Of a stretch of 64,000 bases of DNA, positions 45,745 to 57,851 are shown in pieces; the stretch's first letter is position 1, and each line of letters starts with the position of its first letter. The stretch is from Anisodus tanguticus (Eukaryota > Streptophyta > Magnoliopsida > Solanales > Solanaceae), in the NCBI GenBank assembly GCA_034509755.1, contig CM067539.1:26994501-27058500 (forward strand), in the 5' to 3' direction. The notes under the pieces were generated by a model. That model was not told where the DNA came from and made no database searches. It saw only the letters and a program-made list of their open reading frames with translations. Both the position numbers and the translations under genes were made by a program.

Positions 45745-47967
45745 AAGGGTGGGCCGGGTCAGCCCGATCCCGACCCTGCCCCGATTCCCCAAAAAAAAAA
45801 TTGACGGTGTCGGGACCTGGGCTCGTCCCGCCCGGGCCCGTCCCGCTTCATCCCGCTCCGCCCCGATCCCGGTCCCCCCTCCCCCTTTGCAAAACTAACC
45901 GTTGCAACAAAGACCAAATTTAGATTTTGGCCATTGTGCAACGGTCCAAAAGGCCATTTTTGGCTCCCTCCACCCCATAAACCCCCTACCTCCTTAATAT
46001 TTTATTTTTAACCCCTAAGTTAGTATATTTACACTTTAACCTAATTTTCAAACTATAAATACCTCATTTTATCTCACAAATCTTCCTACAATCTCTCTAA
46101 TCTCTCAATCTATCACTTTACAAGTCTACAATTACATTGCCTACTAAATATTTTATTTTATTTGCTCATTTGTATAATTGTATCAAAGTTCAAAATTTGA
46201 GACTGAAGTTGACAACTAGCTTGAGGATCATCCATCGAGCAAAATTTCAATTTTCAACCTCGATTATACGTCGACGTTATGTCGGCGTTTGATACATTTG
46301 TTCCTTCTTTAAATTATTGTTGTTACTTTATTTTAATTGTCGCACTTAATTTCATTATTTTTAATTATTTATTTGCATAATTAAAATGGAAGGATTAAGA
46401 CGTACGATTATGGGTAAGGGTAAGAGTGCTTCTTCTAGTAGGGGTAACAAGGGCAGGGGTACTTCTTCTAGTCCTCTTATTCCTAGACATGATGATTTGA
46501 TTGATTACACTCATATAGATGAAACTGATTTTTTTAATGATATACCATTAGATGATGAGATATATTCTGCAACTGAATCAGACGAGACCCCACACAATGA
46601 AAATTAAAATCAGCTGCATTAGATTTTTTTGATAGGGACCAAGAGAATCAAGTAGTTAGATGTAAAATTTGTAAAAATGTTTATAAATTTATGCTGCATA
46701 AATTTAAAAATCATCTTATAAGGCACCTATTAAAAAATGTTTATCAAATTTAATTTTATATATTATTCCCACTATTTATATTATTGGTGCTGTATTAAAT
46801 CCGACTATTAAAATAGACGGTTGTAAAGCACTTATTGAAACTATTTATGATTGTATAGCAGTACTTCCACCTCCAACTCCAAAAAACCCAAATGAACAAC
46901 CACCTAATGAACCAACTAAAGAAGAAGTTTTGTCTAGCATATACGATCAATGCAAAAAAGTATATATGCATTACCAACAAGAAAGTGCTAGCAACCACCA
47001 GCTTCTATACCATCTTCTTCTTCTTCAATACAACCTCATAAAAGACATGTTGTTTCTGTGGCTAGTATTGAAAGTCTTAGAAATAGAATGTTTAGTGGTA
47101 CCATTGCTAATCAAGTTAGCGAGTTTGATATTTTTGTTTTGCAGGGTGTTGTACCGTACCAAACAGTTCTCAATGAAGAAAGACGTGAAGACTTGCTTAA
47201 ATCCTGGAGGGAAAATGAGAAGACATTTCCGATACTAGCAAAGATGGCCCGAGATGTGTTGAACATTCAAGCGTCATCAATAGCGTCTGAAAACGCTTTT
47301 TCTACCTGAAGATTTCAAATAGGAGAGCACAGACACTCATTAGCGGGAGACAGCTTGGAGATTGCAATTTAATTCAGAGATTAGATACGAGCGGAGCGTA
47401 GAAGGTGCGGTCAACCAGAGATCAACGAAGAAGACAATTTAAACTACAACGAAATCTTGTCCGAGGGAACTGAAAGCGACGTCGACCAATTTGACCAACA
47501 AATTCTAATTTCAACAGAAGAACCACAAGACATTGTGAAGAAATTAGAAAAGGTGTTTATAACTATGTAATTTTTTTAATTGCGATTTTACTATGTAATT
47601 TACAACTTTTGAACAACGCCACAAAGTTGCAATTTTAAAATTGTATTACAAAAAAAATCATATTTCTATTAAATAATATAAGAGGCACAAAAACAGATTT
47701 GAGATGTTTTTATTACACTATCTTGTTCAATTATTTAAGTGTTCATATTCACAACTTTTTTGAAATTAAGTATCTAAAAAAAAAATTAAACCCGACCCCG
47801 CCCCGCCTATACCGGTCCCCCTTTCCGGCGGGATTAGGGACGGGATGGGACATCGGCCTGTCCCGCCAGTCCCGAGCTGTCGGTCCCGCTAGAGCCCCGA
47901 ACCCGACCCAATCCCAGTCCTGCTGGGACCCGCCCTGCCCCGAAGCCGGCCCACTGGCCACCCATAT
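45745..47967 (+). mobile_element. hAT transposon, internally deleted (2.2 kb)
   Basis: Flanked by TAATTTCT at 45737-45744 and 47968-47975, an exact 8-bp target duplication typical of hAT (the identity extends to 10 bp, so ends are uncertain by about 2). The left end reads AAGGGTGGGCCGGG and the complement of the right end ATATGGGTGGCCAGTGGGCC, giving imperfect GGGTGG inverted termini. Both subterminal regions are rich in CCCG words. Transposase remnants lie inside on the plus strand. Confidence 0.8.
46386..47420 (+). pseudogene. hAT transposase remnants: BED finger and hATC dimerisation domain
   Basis: N-terminal frame 46386-46607 (Ser/Gly-rich, then acidic), followed by a frame change into a BED-type zinc finger (about 46610-46755: DRDQENQVVRCKICKNVYKF and KNHLIRHL, CxxC...HxxxxH). 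Fragments of the middle follow (46795-47040, PPPTPKNPNEQPPNEPTKEE). The C-terminal dimerisation block at 47058-47309 has LLKSWRENEKTFPILAKMAR and ASSIASENAFST, then a stop (TGA) in front of RFQIGEHRHS. Most of the catalytic domain is deleted: an autonomous hAT transposase is about 650-700 residues and this space holds fewer than 350. Confidence 0.85.
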
Positions 47968-47975
47968 TAATTTCT

Positions 47976-49405
47976 GGTAATTGTCATCCGTTATTATTAA
48001 ATTGGAATGTGAAAATACCTCGGTAAATAGTCTGAAATTGGTGTGTGCATGCGCGTGCGTGTGTTTAAATATAAAAGAAGCATGCACTTGCCTGATTTCT
48101 GGGAATTGTCATCATGCCTTAATAAATCTGGATCGTGTGACAATTGCATGCAGAAATATAATTCATATTTCATACAAGGAGATTCATAAAGATTGTCACA
48201 TCTAGGATTTGAATCTAGCTTTATCGGTAAACTAAAACATTCCCTTATGTCAAGTACTTGATGCAACAATGTGCAGAGCCCCATCGCCTCCACTCCACTT
48301 AGCTTGAAAGAAGTTATTGAATGGACAAGGCATTAGATCTAAAGAGTTTAAGTTTGGCGCATTTTTTTACACCATTAGGTAATATTGACATGCAACCATT
48401 TTCTTTTCCATTGGCTTCTTCCACCACCATCTGCCTCTCTTTCTCCTTCTTCTACACATATACAGACCCACTTCTTTCTCCTTCACTATGCAGTCTTTAA
48501 TTTGTGCATTCTTCTTTCAATCCATAACAATTGCACTTTCTCAAAAAAAAAAAATCATATCTAGAATTGAAGCTAATTTTTTTGTATAAATTTTTTATTT
48601 TATTCCTTGTTTCTAGTATCTATTGGTATTTTGCCATGAAAACTAAGTGTTTTTTGAAGTGTTCGTCTCATTTCCACTGTTGTAATCCCCATAGAACACG
48701 GAAAATTTCTGGGATAATTCCCTTCATCTTCCATCTCTTTCAAATCTTCTTTATATCATCTTCCTGATTACACATTATTATATATGTGAATGTCATGAAT
48801 TAGATTTTCTTGAAACAAAATAATGATAGATGAACGAATAACAAGAAAATGGACGGAATAAAAAGAGGAAAAGAGAAAACTGCAACATCGTCGTTCCGTC
48901 GCAGCCATGGCAATACCGACGATAAAGAGAGAAGAGTGGTGGGCTGGGAAAGGAAATAGTCTTAAAACTAGGAAAGAATTTGGATTACAATATAATTAGG
49001 ATTCAATTAACTTTAATGTTTTTCTTAACTTAAAAAAGTTCAGTCGGTGCACTAAGCTCTAGCTACACGCGGGGTTCGGAAAAAGCCTGACCATAAAGAT
49101 AAAAAGTACAAATATTACTTAAGAAAATTATGGTAATTATCTCTAAAGTTACTTGATGATGTAAAAAATCTTTTACACTGAAAGTGCACCAAACGTAAAA
49201 TCTTAGATAAATCTAAAGAAAATCTCCTAATTGCACATTCTCACCACCACTTGTCTTGTCCCTCTTCATATTTCTTCAATGCATTTTCCTTTGTGTCGAA
49301 GCTACTCTTAAATTTCCTTTTTTGTTTTTAACTTTTTCACTAACTAATGCCTATGGTAAAAGCTTGACCTACCTTCCCTCTTTGAGGCATTGAAAGAAAC
49401 CTAGA
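47976..49405. other. No gene found; intergenic, short GT-rich repeat
   Basis: A short alternating GTGTGTGCATGCGCGTGCGT tract lies near 48041-48065. Pyrimidine-rich stretches occur at 48410-48540. No gene or repeat boundary is recognisable. Confidence 0.4.
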
Positions 49406-49570
49406 TGATAGTGAATATTACCATATATTCGTCATATGTTCTGTAATTAATATTTGTGTGTAATTATGGTAAATATAGATTATCATTCAATTATGATTCA
49501 ACATTGTACACACTATATATATCTGTATTAATGAGAAAGACTCATCAACGGAGATTAATACAATCTTACA
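49406..49570 (+). mobile_element. 5' LTR of copia family Y, copy 1
   Basis: TGATAGTGAATATTACC...AATCTTACA, 165 bp, followed directly by the primer site TGGTATCAAGAGTC. It matches the LTRs at 54437-54601 and 59280-59433 (inverted). Confidence 0.82.
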
Positions 49571-49584
49571 TGGTATCAAGAGTC
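49571..49584 (+). other. Copia primer-binding site
   Basis: TGGTATCAAGAGTC immediately after the LTR, complementary to the initiator tRNA-Met as in most plant copia elements. Confidence 0.7.
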
Positions 49585-49680
49585 AAACCCTAAAACACCT
49601 AATCCTACTACCTCTCGGTCGTCGGCTTCCCCCACAAACCCTAATTTTATTCTCTTTCTCAACCACTTTCAGCTCATCTA

Positions 49681-50650
49681 ATGGCTTTCATGGCTCATCC
49701 CACATTTCCCACGGCTTCCTCCTCCTCCCAATCGTCATTCACAACCCCCCCTCCCTCGACCACTTCTTCGTTCCATCCGGCATTCGTCGTCACTAATATC
49801 AAGAACTTCATTCCCTTAGTTCGTGATTAAGAAGATGGTTGATATTCTTCATGGGTTGAACTTTTTAGTATTCATGCATGTGCTTATAACGTGCTTGATC
49901 ATATTGACGACTCCTTCCCTCGCCCTACTGAGGTCGACGACATGACATGGCGTCTCCTTGACGCTATCGTCAAGTAGTGGATTTATGGCACCATCTCTAA
50001 GGACTTGCTTTATACAATTATGAAGATCGGAGCCTCGGCTCATGAATTATGGGTCCGGTTTGAGGAAATATTTCAAGACAACAAACACATACGTGTTGTG
50101 TACCTTGAGGAACAATTCAACAACACGCGTCTTGAAAACTTTGCAAACATGTTCGACTACTACAAACAATTAAAATTGGTTGCCGACTAGCTGTCCAATG
50201 TGGGCAATCCGATCTCAAAAACTAAGATGGTGTTGCAACTAATTAATGGATTAACGAAGGGCGAATACGACACCCTGACAACAATTATACAATAAGCCGA
50301 CCCACTGCCTAGCTTCAACAAGGCACAGTCACAATTACTTTTGGAAGAAACCAGACGTGCTAAATAGGATGAACATAACCAAAAGGCGTTGGTGTTTGAC
50401 GCACCCAAAAATACCACCGCATTCGCAAGCCCCACCGACAACCAGCAGCAGCGGGGCAGCCGCGACGACGGAAGAGGCTGAGGCCGCGGTGGTGGACTCA
50501 GCGGGAGAGGCAAAGGCGACTCAAGTGGTGTTCAACCGCAATCGGCGCGGTACCCGGTCCACCGACCCAATGCCATGGCAGTTTCCCGACAGATGGGCGG
50601 TACCACCCTGCCCGTACCCAACTATCGGGACCCACTAGCAGCAGCCTGAT
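49681..50650 (+). pseudogene. Copia family Y, copy 1: gag with many stops
   Basis: One frame from the ATG at 49681 (MAFMAHPTFPTASSSS) reads through the gag core TNIKNFIPLV, WVELFSIHACAYNVLDHI, EIFQDNKHIRVVYLEEQFNN and LLLEETRRAK to a Gly/Arg-rich tail. It carries stops at 49828, 49840, 49975, 50188 and 50293, plus later ones. Several match codons that are CAA or CAG in family relatives, so they look like C-to-T changes. A frameshift near 50640 separates it from protease. Confidence 0.88.
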
Positions 50651-50653
50651 CTT

Positions 50654-52084
50654 TTGGGCCCGGGACCATCTCTTTGGATGTCGAGTCCTGCACAACAGGT
50701 CCATCTCACGGAGGCCCAACCGGGGCAGTCCCGGTTCGATTTGCTTACCCTGACAGAATTGACCTTGGCCTACATCACGATAAACATACAGCATCCCGAA
50801 AATGCTTGGTACATGGACACGGGCGCCACATCCCACCTCACGCGCAACTCTGGTAAACTTCCACGTATTTTTAATTTGCCCACTCCTCAATCTATTTTGG
50901 TCGGCAATGGCAATCACATTCCAATTCATGGGTATGGAACCACACATGTACCGAAATCTCACCCTTCCTTTTCCCTCTGTAACATCCTTTATGCCCCCAA
51001 TATCTTCAAAATTTTAATCTATGTTAGGAAATTTGCTATTGATAATTGGGTATCTCTTGAGTTTGACCCCTTTGGTTTTTCTGTGAAGGACCTATGCACG
51101 GGGACACCTCTTACGAGATGCAATATTATGGGGGATCTCTATCCTTTCTCATCCACCTCCGCTGCCAGAATCAACCCTCACACATCCCTTGCCGCGATCT
51201 CTCCATTCACTTGGCACAACACACTTGGACACCCTGGAGCTCCCATTTTTAATTTTCTTAGACGTCGCAATTTTATTTCATGTAATAAGGGGAACCTTGC
51301 CCCAAGTTGTTTTTCTTGTCCTTTAGGTAAACACGTTAGACTTCCGTTTATGTCTTCTTTAAGTGTTACTTTTTCCTCGTTTGACATTATTCATGCAGAT
51401 TTGTGGACATCTCCTGTTGCTAGCAAACTTGGTCATAAATATTACTTGGTTTTGTTAGATGATTTTTTGCATTTTCTATGGGTCTATCCCCTCAAATTTA
51501 AGTCACATGTCTACCACACGTTTCTTGAATTCCGCATATGTATTAAAACTCAATTTGAAAAGGACATAAAATCTTTCCAATGTGATAATGGTCGTGAATT
51601 TAATAATTCCCTTTTTCAAAAATTCTGTTCGGATCATGGCATGGTATTTCGATTCTCGTGTCCTCATACCTCTCCTTAATATGGTAAAGCCGAAAGAATT
51701 CTACGTATCATTAACAATATGATTTGTACCTTGCTCTTTCATGCTTCTCTCCCACCATCCTTTTGGGTATATGTATTAAAATTGGTAGAATACATACTTA
51801 ACATATTACCTACCACCACTCTCCAAAATCAAACCCCGACTGAAATTCTATTTCATCGTATCCCCACATATGGTCACATACGCACGTTTGGATGTCCTTG
51901 CTATCCTAATTTTGTCTCCACGACGCCTCATAAGTTAGCAACTAGGTCCATTCCTTGCATCTTTTTATGCTTCCCGCCCAATCATAGGGGATATCTATGT
52001 TTCAATCCGTCTACAAACAAAGGCATTGTCTCCCGTCACGTCACATTTGAGGAATCTATCTTCTCCTTTTCCAATATTCGTTAG
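50654..52084 (+). pseudogene. Copia family Y, copy 1: protease and integrase
   Basis: A long frame. Protease at WYMDTGATSHLT (near 50808); integrase zinc finger HNTLGHPGAPIF...CFSCPLGKHVRL; catalytic core with FDIIHADLWTSP, QCDNGREFNN and GKAER (D, D, E present). The frame is interrupted by a single TAA at 51677-51679 between HTSP and YGKAER, then continues to 52084 through LNILPTTTLQNQ and RTFGCPCYPNFV. Apart from that stop the domain is complete. Confidence 0.9.
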
Positions 52085-53925
52085 TTTACCATCTCCGACT
52101 ATGAATTTCTTGATAATTATGACAACTCCCTTCTTGTACAACACATGCTACGTGGAACTCCCAATCCGACTCCATGACCACCACCTCTGGCATCTCTCCA
52201 CCCCCCCGCCACCACCTGCCTTCCCCCGGTACACCCATACATCCCGCAAACTCCCGCATCCCAAAATCCAGTCCCGCATCCACCCAAAAACACTCACTGC
52301 CCACCCAGCTTTTCCTCCACCATACCACACTGCCCCACCTCATCCCAACCTCCGGTAGCCCTCCCGCCACTGCATAACCCAACCCAACCACTGCATGCCT
52401 CTCTCCAACACTCTCCCGTAACCCAACCTATAGACCGATAGGCACCCGCAACTTCCCACCATGTACTGCCCAATCCCACACTATATTTCCCATCTCGATA
52501 AACCCCACCCCCCACACACGCACTGCCCCTGCCACACCATCCGCAACCTGTAACCCAGCCCCCGTACCCACACACCAAATGGAAACCCGCGCCAAACACG
52601 GGATTTTAAAACCAAAAGTCCACTTCAACCTATCCACACAATCCATATCACCTATACCTAAAAACCCAAAACTAGCCAAACTTGACCCGAATTGAAATGC
52701 GGCCATGCGTGAGGAGTTTGATGTATTTATCACCAGTGCACGTGAGATATTATTCCGAGGCTAGAGGGGGTGAACATGATTCGTTTCATGTGGCTCTTTC
52801 GTCATAAGTTTAGAGAAAATGGTGATCTTAAACGTCACAAGGCGAAACTTGTGGCAAATGGCATAGGGCAGCAGGAGGGTATTGATTATGGTGAGACCTT
52901 TAGTCCGGTAGTTAAACCGGCTATCATTCGTACTGTTCTGAGCATAGCTATGGGTAAGAACTAGATGATTCATCAGCATGATGTGAAAAATACGTTCTTA
53001 CATGGGGATTTGAAAGAAACTGTTTACATGTACCAACCGCCAGGCTTTGTACATCCAGAGGTGCCTCATTATGTCTGTCGTCTCTGTAAGTCACTGTATG
53101 GATTGAAACAAGTCCTGGGGATTTGGTATGAGCGTTTCTCTACTTACCTTATGCAGATTAGGTTCGTGTGCAGCAAATGTGACCATTCACTGTTTATTTT
53201 TCATCGAGGTCGTGACGTTGCATACTTGTTATTATATGTGGACGCTATTGTTCTGACTGCCTCTTATGATGTGTTAAAAAATTAGATCATTATGTTGCTT
53301 AAATCCGAATTTGCTATGACAGACTTAGTGAAGTTGAGTTACTTCTTAGGGATTTCTGTGACCAGATCTGCAGATACTATGTTCCTATGCCAGCGTAAGT
53401 ATGCGGAAGAAATTGTGTACATGGCTAAAATGGCAAATTGCAAAATCATGCCTACTCCGGTCGACTCAAAGTCGAAACTCAGTGTTGTTGATAGTGATCC
53501 AGTGTCCGATCCCACTCTCTATAGGAGTCTCGCAGGTGCACTTCGGTACCTTACATTCACCAGGACTGATATTACATATGATGTTCAGCAGGTGTGTTTA
53601 TTTATGCATGCCCCAGGGAGCCTCACTTTACAGCTCTTAAACGTATCATTCGATACGTTAAGGACACTCTTGATTATTGATTACATCTCTACCCCTTTGT
53701 ATTGACCAGACTGATATCATATACGGACGCCGATTGGGCAAGCTACCCGGACATGCGGCGTTCCACGTCAGGCTACTGTGTGTTCTTAGGAGACAATCTT
53801 ATCTCGTGATCTGCCAAGCGGCAAGTCACACTCTCCCGATCGAGTACATAAGCAGAATATAGAGGTGTTGCAAACGTTGTAGCTGAGATCTGCTGGCTCA
53901 GAAATCTCCTCTTAGAGAGCTGATA
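52085..53925 (+). pseudogene. Copia family Y, copy 1: linker, RT and truncated RNase H
   Basis: A Pro-rich linker (52085-52700) leads to RT from 52755 (VNMIRFMWLFRHKF), with a TAG at 52962 in GKN*MIHQ, then [27 protein letters not shown] and YVDAIVL. As in copia X copy 1, the second Asp of YVDD is Ala. A stop at 53283 precedes the RNase H region (SKYFLG-type, PVDSKSKLS, YRSLAGALRYLTFTRTDI); a frameshift lies near 53615 and a TGA in NLIS*SAKRQ. Homology stops at about 53925 in WLRNLLLE, so the last ~90 residues, purine tract and 3' LTR are missing. Confidence 0.88.
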
Positions 53926-53929
53926 AGTG

Positions 53930-54060
53930 GTAAGATGTACAACGTACACTTAGTCGAGGTGCGCGCAACCTGGCCCAGATACCATGATCATAAAATAAAT
54001 AAAAATAAAAAATGCTCTGAGTATGGCCTATATCGCTATGCAGGGCCCATGAGCTATTTA
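53930..54060 (+). repeat. Possible SINE 3' fragment with A-rich tail
   Basis: AGTCGAGGTGCGCGCAACCT and GGCCCAGATACCATGATCAT followed by an A-rich AAATAAATAAAAATAAAAAA run. I associate this GC-rich word followed by A-rich DNA with plant SINE ends, from memory. It sits exactly where copia copy Y1 is cut off, so it may be the inserting or recombining partner. Confidence 0.3.
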
Positions 54061-54436
54061 AAGGGTGTATTTTTTCCTTGTGTGAGCTATGCCTATATTT
54101 TCCCTATGTGTTAATTATGTTCTTATAAAGCTCGTTATGTCTTATGTTCTTCATGTGCATGCGACTTCTTTTTGGCCGTCTTTTAGCAATGTGCATTGGT
54201 TTCCTCTTACGTGTCTCCTCTAACGACAAAAGACTGTGGAGAATGTTCGAACTGTCCGGCCGAACGTTAACCACATCACAAAAATGAAATGACTTTGGAG
54301 GTAAATTCGAACAGATACGATAAATAAAATAGTATATTTTACTATTTTAACATAGTCATAAATAGTTGTTGTTCGGCTATATGAGCATTTTAATACCAAA
54401 ATATACATGTATTTGCCTCATTTTTAACTTCCTCAC
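54061..54436. other. No gene found between the two family Y copia elements
   Basis: Intergenic. The last five bases, CTCAC (54432-54436), pair with CTCAT at 59434-59438 as the target duplication of the next element. Confidence 0.5.
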
Positions 54437-54601
54437 GGTAGAATAACGTAAATATCCTTGATGGAGTTCTCTTATTAATGTAATATATATAGAGTATACA
54501 ATTGTAGTCCTAATAGAATTATGATCTCTATTTTACATTAATTACACTAAATATTAATTACATAATATATGATGAATATTTATGGAATATATTCACTATC
54601 A
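54437..54601 (-). mobile_element. 3' LTR of copia Y copy 2
   Basis: On the minus strand TGATAGTGAATATATTCC... to ...ACGTTATTCTACC (165 bp; the last base of TG...CA is changed). It is preceded on the minus strand by the purine tract GACGGAGGGGGT. Confidence 0.85.
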
Positions 54602-55368
54602 ACCCCCTCCGTCGGAGGGGCAGGAGGGTAGACACTGAGACTGAATCTAAAGTCAAGGAACAGTTGCTGAGGAAGCCCCTTTGTGAAGATATCTGCGTAC
54701 TGATATGAAGAAAGAGCATGCAACACACTAACGTGACCCATTGCAACCTTCTCACGAACAAAGTGAATATCCATCTCAATATGCTTGGTTCGCTGATCCT
54801 GAACCGGGTTATGAGACAAGTAGATATCAGATATGTTATCACTGTAAATCAAATATGCTTTACGTATGGGAGAATGAAGCTCAAGAATGAGATTTCAGAG
54901 CCAACATAGCTCAGAAATAACATTCGCAACGCCTCGATATTCTGCTTCTGCACTCGAACAGGAAAGCGTGGCTTGCCGCTTAGCAGACCACGATATAATA
55001 TTATACCCCAAAAATACACAATAGCCGGATGTAGAGCGACGGGTGTCTAGACAGCCTGCCCAATCTGCATCTTTATAAGAGAGCAATCTAGTAGGTACGG
55101 AGGGATATAAATGAAGTCCATAGTCAAGAGTGCCCTTAACATACCGAATGATATGCTTAAGAGTTGTAATGTGAGGCTCCCTAGGAACGTGCATGAACAA
55201 GCACACATGCTGAATCGCATATGCAACATCTGGCCAAGTGAAGGTGAGATACTTAAGAGCACATGTGAGACTCCTGTAAAGAGAGGGATCGCTGACTGAA
55301 TCCCCGTCATCTGCACTGAGTTTGGACTTGGAGTCGACGGGAGTGTGCATGATCTTGCAATTTACCAT
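54580..55368 (-). pseudogene. Copia Y copy 2: RNase H
   Basis: Minus-strand frame 55368-54895: [60 protein letters not shown]; then 54852-54580: YSDNISDIYLSHNPVQDQRT, HIEMDIHFVREKVAMGH and ADIFTKGLPQQL. A frame change separates the two near 54880. Key acidic residues appear present. Confidence 0.88.
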
Positions 55369-55978
55369 ATGGCATGTGCGGATCTGGTCACTGGTATCCC
55401 CATAAAATAACTCAACTTACCCAAGTCAGTCATAGAAAATTCAAACTTGAGTGGAGCAATGATCTCATTCTTCAGTCCATCTGAAGAAGTTGTCAGCACA
55501 ATATCATCCACATATAACAGAAGGTAAGTTATGTCAGTACCTCGATGAAAAATGAACAATAAATTATCACTCTTGTTGCACATGAAACCGATCTGTATGA
55601 TGTAAGTGTCAAACCACTCATACCAAGCCCTGAGGGCTTGTTTCAACCCATATAGCGACTTACGAAGACGACAAACATGATGAGGAGCCTCCAGATGCAC
55701 AAAACCTGGCGGTTGATGCATATAAATGGTTACTTTCAAATCCCATGTAAGAAAGCATTCTTTTCATCAAACTGGTGAATAGGCCAATTCTTCCCCATAG
55801 CGATGCTCAAAACTGTGCGGATGATAGCTGGCCTAACCACTGGATTGAAAGTCTTACCACAATCAACACTCTTTTGTTGCCTTGTGTCATTTGCCATAAG
55901 TCTGGCATTGTGACGTTCAAGGTCACCATTATCTCTGAACTTATGATTGAATAGCCACATACATCGGATTACATTCAC
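55362..55978 (-). pseudogene. Copia Y copy 2: reverse transcriptase
   Basis: Frames 55978-55736 (MNVIRCMWLFNHKFRDN, KNAFLHG) and 55739-55362 (TIYMHQPPGFVHLEAPHHVC, SLYGLKQALRAWYEWF, LLLYVDDIVLTTSSDGLKNE, DLGKLSYFMGIPVTRS). The catalytic YVDDI is intact. The two frames are joined only by a frameshift at 55737, with another before RNase H at 55368. Confidence 0.9.
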
Positions 55979-56178
55979 TCCCTCAAGTCGTGGAACAAGA
56001 TCTCAAGCGTGCTGTGAAGTAAGGGCATTAAAATCCTCACGTATAGCCGCATTCCAATTAGGGTCATGTTTGGCTAAGGTTGGGTTTTTAGGTAGCGGGG
56101 AGTTGGTTTGAATGGACAAATTAAAGTGGACTTTTGGTTTGAAAATCCTGTACTGTGTACGGGTTTCCATACGGTGGG

Positions 56179-57069
56179 TTAGGGGCTAGATCGGATGAAG
56201 TGGGGCGGTAGGTGAGGACTGTGGGTTGGGTTGGATGGTTGCGGGACTGGGCCGGGAGGAAATGGACTGGGCAGTGTAGCCACTGGTCTGGGCGATGGGA
56301 CTGGGCCTTGGGGTAATTGGGTTGGGCAGTGGGTCACTGTTCTGGGCAGTGTCGGTAATGGGTGGGGTCGATGAGATGTGGAAGTGGGTCTCATAAATGG
56401 GGCAGTGGGTAACGGGTTGGAATTTGGCCAATATAGTGTGTTTCGAAGTAGAGGGGAGGTGTCCGAGTCATCAAGAAAACCGTAGTCAGTGGCTCAGAAT
56501 TTTTAGATGTTGGCAAATGGGATGACGTTTTCGTCAAATGTGACATGTCGGGAGACTAGGACATTTCTTGTGGAGCGAGGTGCTAATATGTGAGGTACCG
56601 TGGAGGCAAGATTCGGGTAACAAATACAACCGAAAACTCAAAGGTGATTATAGGAAGTGATCCGACGATAGAGGATTTGGTGGGTGTCCTATTTTGGATC
56701 GTATGTATAGTAAGATGTTAAGAATGTAGTCTACCATTTTAACGCATATACCTAAAAGGTAGGGGGAGACGCATGAAAAAGGAAGGTGTGAATCATATTG
56801 TTAATGGTGCAGAGAATTCGTTCGACTTTACCATTTTAAGGAGACGTATGTGGGCAAGAGAAATGAAAAATCATACCATTAGCCGCACAAAAGTTATGAA
56901 AAGAACAGTTATTGAACTCACGACCTTTATCACATTGAAATATTTTGATGTCTTTTTCAAATTGCGTTTTAACAAAAGTACGAAATTCAAGGAATTTAGA
57001 GAAAACTTGAGACTTAAGTTTAAGCGGATAGACCCAAAGAAAGTGAGAAAAATTATCTAGTAATACCAA
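56179..57069 (-). pseudogene. Copia Y copy 2: integrase core and Pro-rich linker
   Basis: The minus-strand frame 57069-56836 starts in the core (VLLDNFSHFLWVYPLKLKSQ, FQCDKGREFNN, HFSCPHTSP) and stops before GKAE. The C-terminal integrase module between 56835 and 56450 is fragmented. 56431-56179 encodes the Pro/Ser-rich linker before RT, whose frames are of no coding interest on their own. Confidence 0.8.
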
Positions 57070-57188
57070 ATAATATTTATTACCTAGGTTGTTAGATATA
57101 GGAGATGTCCATAAATCTGCATGAATAATATCAAAGGGAGAGAAAGTAATACTTAAAGAAGATGTAAACGGAAGTCTAACATGTTTTC

Positions 57189-57851
57189 CTAGATTACAAG
57201 AGGAGAAACTATGGGAAATTTCCCATTATTACATTGAATTAAATTGTGATTTCTAAGAAAATAAAAAACATGAGCCCCTGGATAACCAAGTCTACTATGC
57301 CACATTGATGGAGAGATTGCAGCTAGAGCGGTGGGTGGAGTGACACAGGCAGCGGACGTGGATATGAAAGGATAGAGGTTCCCCACACTATTGCATCTCG
57401 TAAGAAGTCTCTCCGTACGTAGGTCCTTCACAGAAAAACCAAACGGGTCAAAATCAATAGATAAGGAATTATCAATGACAAATTTTCTAGGAGATATTAG
57501 GTTCTTGATAATATTAGGGGCATATAAGACGTGTTTAAGGGAGTAGTAGGGATGTGGTGGTGGAGTTAGTGTGTGGCCAAACCCTTGAATTGGAATGCGA
57601 TGACCATTTCTGACTATAATAGATTGAGGAGTATTTAAATTACACAGTTGTAGAAGATTACCAAAATAGTTGGTGAGGTGATACGTGACACCTGTATCCA
57701 TAAAACATGCATCGTCGGGCTGCTGAATATTTAAAGTATCGAAAGCCTGGCCCAAATCTGTTGGTACTAGTCCTGTCGTCGGCTGTTGGGCCGATGTGAA
57801 ATAAGCTTGGTGAACTGGACTTGTCTGGCGGGCTGCTGGGTGTGCTTCCAA
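57189..57851 (-). pseudogene. Copia Y copy 2: protease and integrase zinc-finger region
   Basis: Minus-strand frame with FDTLNIQQPDDACFMDTG (protease; DTGVTYHLT in place of DTGATSHLT), NGHRIPIQGFGHTL, VLYAPNIIKNLIS, SVGNLYPF and MWHSRLGYPGAHVFYFL. It runs into a frameshift at the CxxC part of the zinc finger near 57230. Confidence 0.88.

Noticed and set aside
52026..52599. Pro-rich and Gly/Trp-rich overlapping frames on both strands
   Set aside because: These are alternate readings of the C-rich integrase-RT linker of a copia element.
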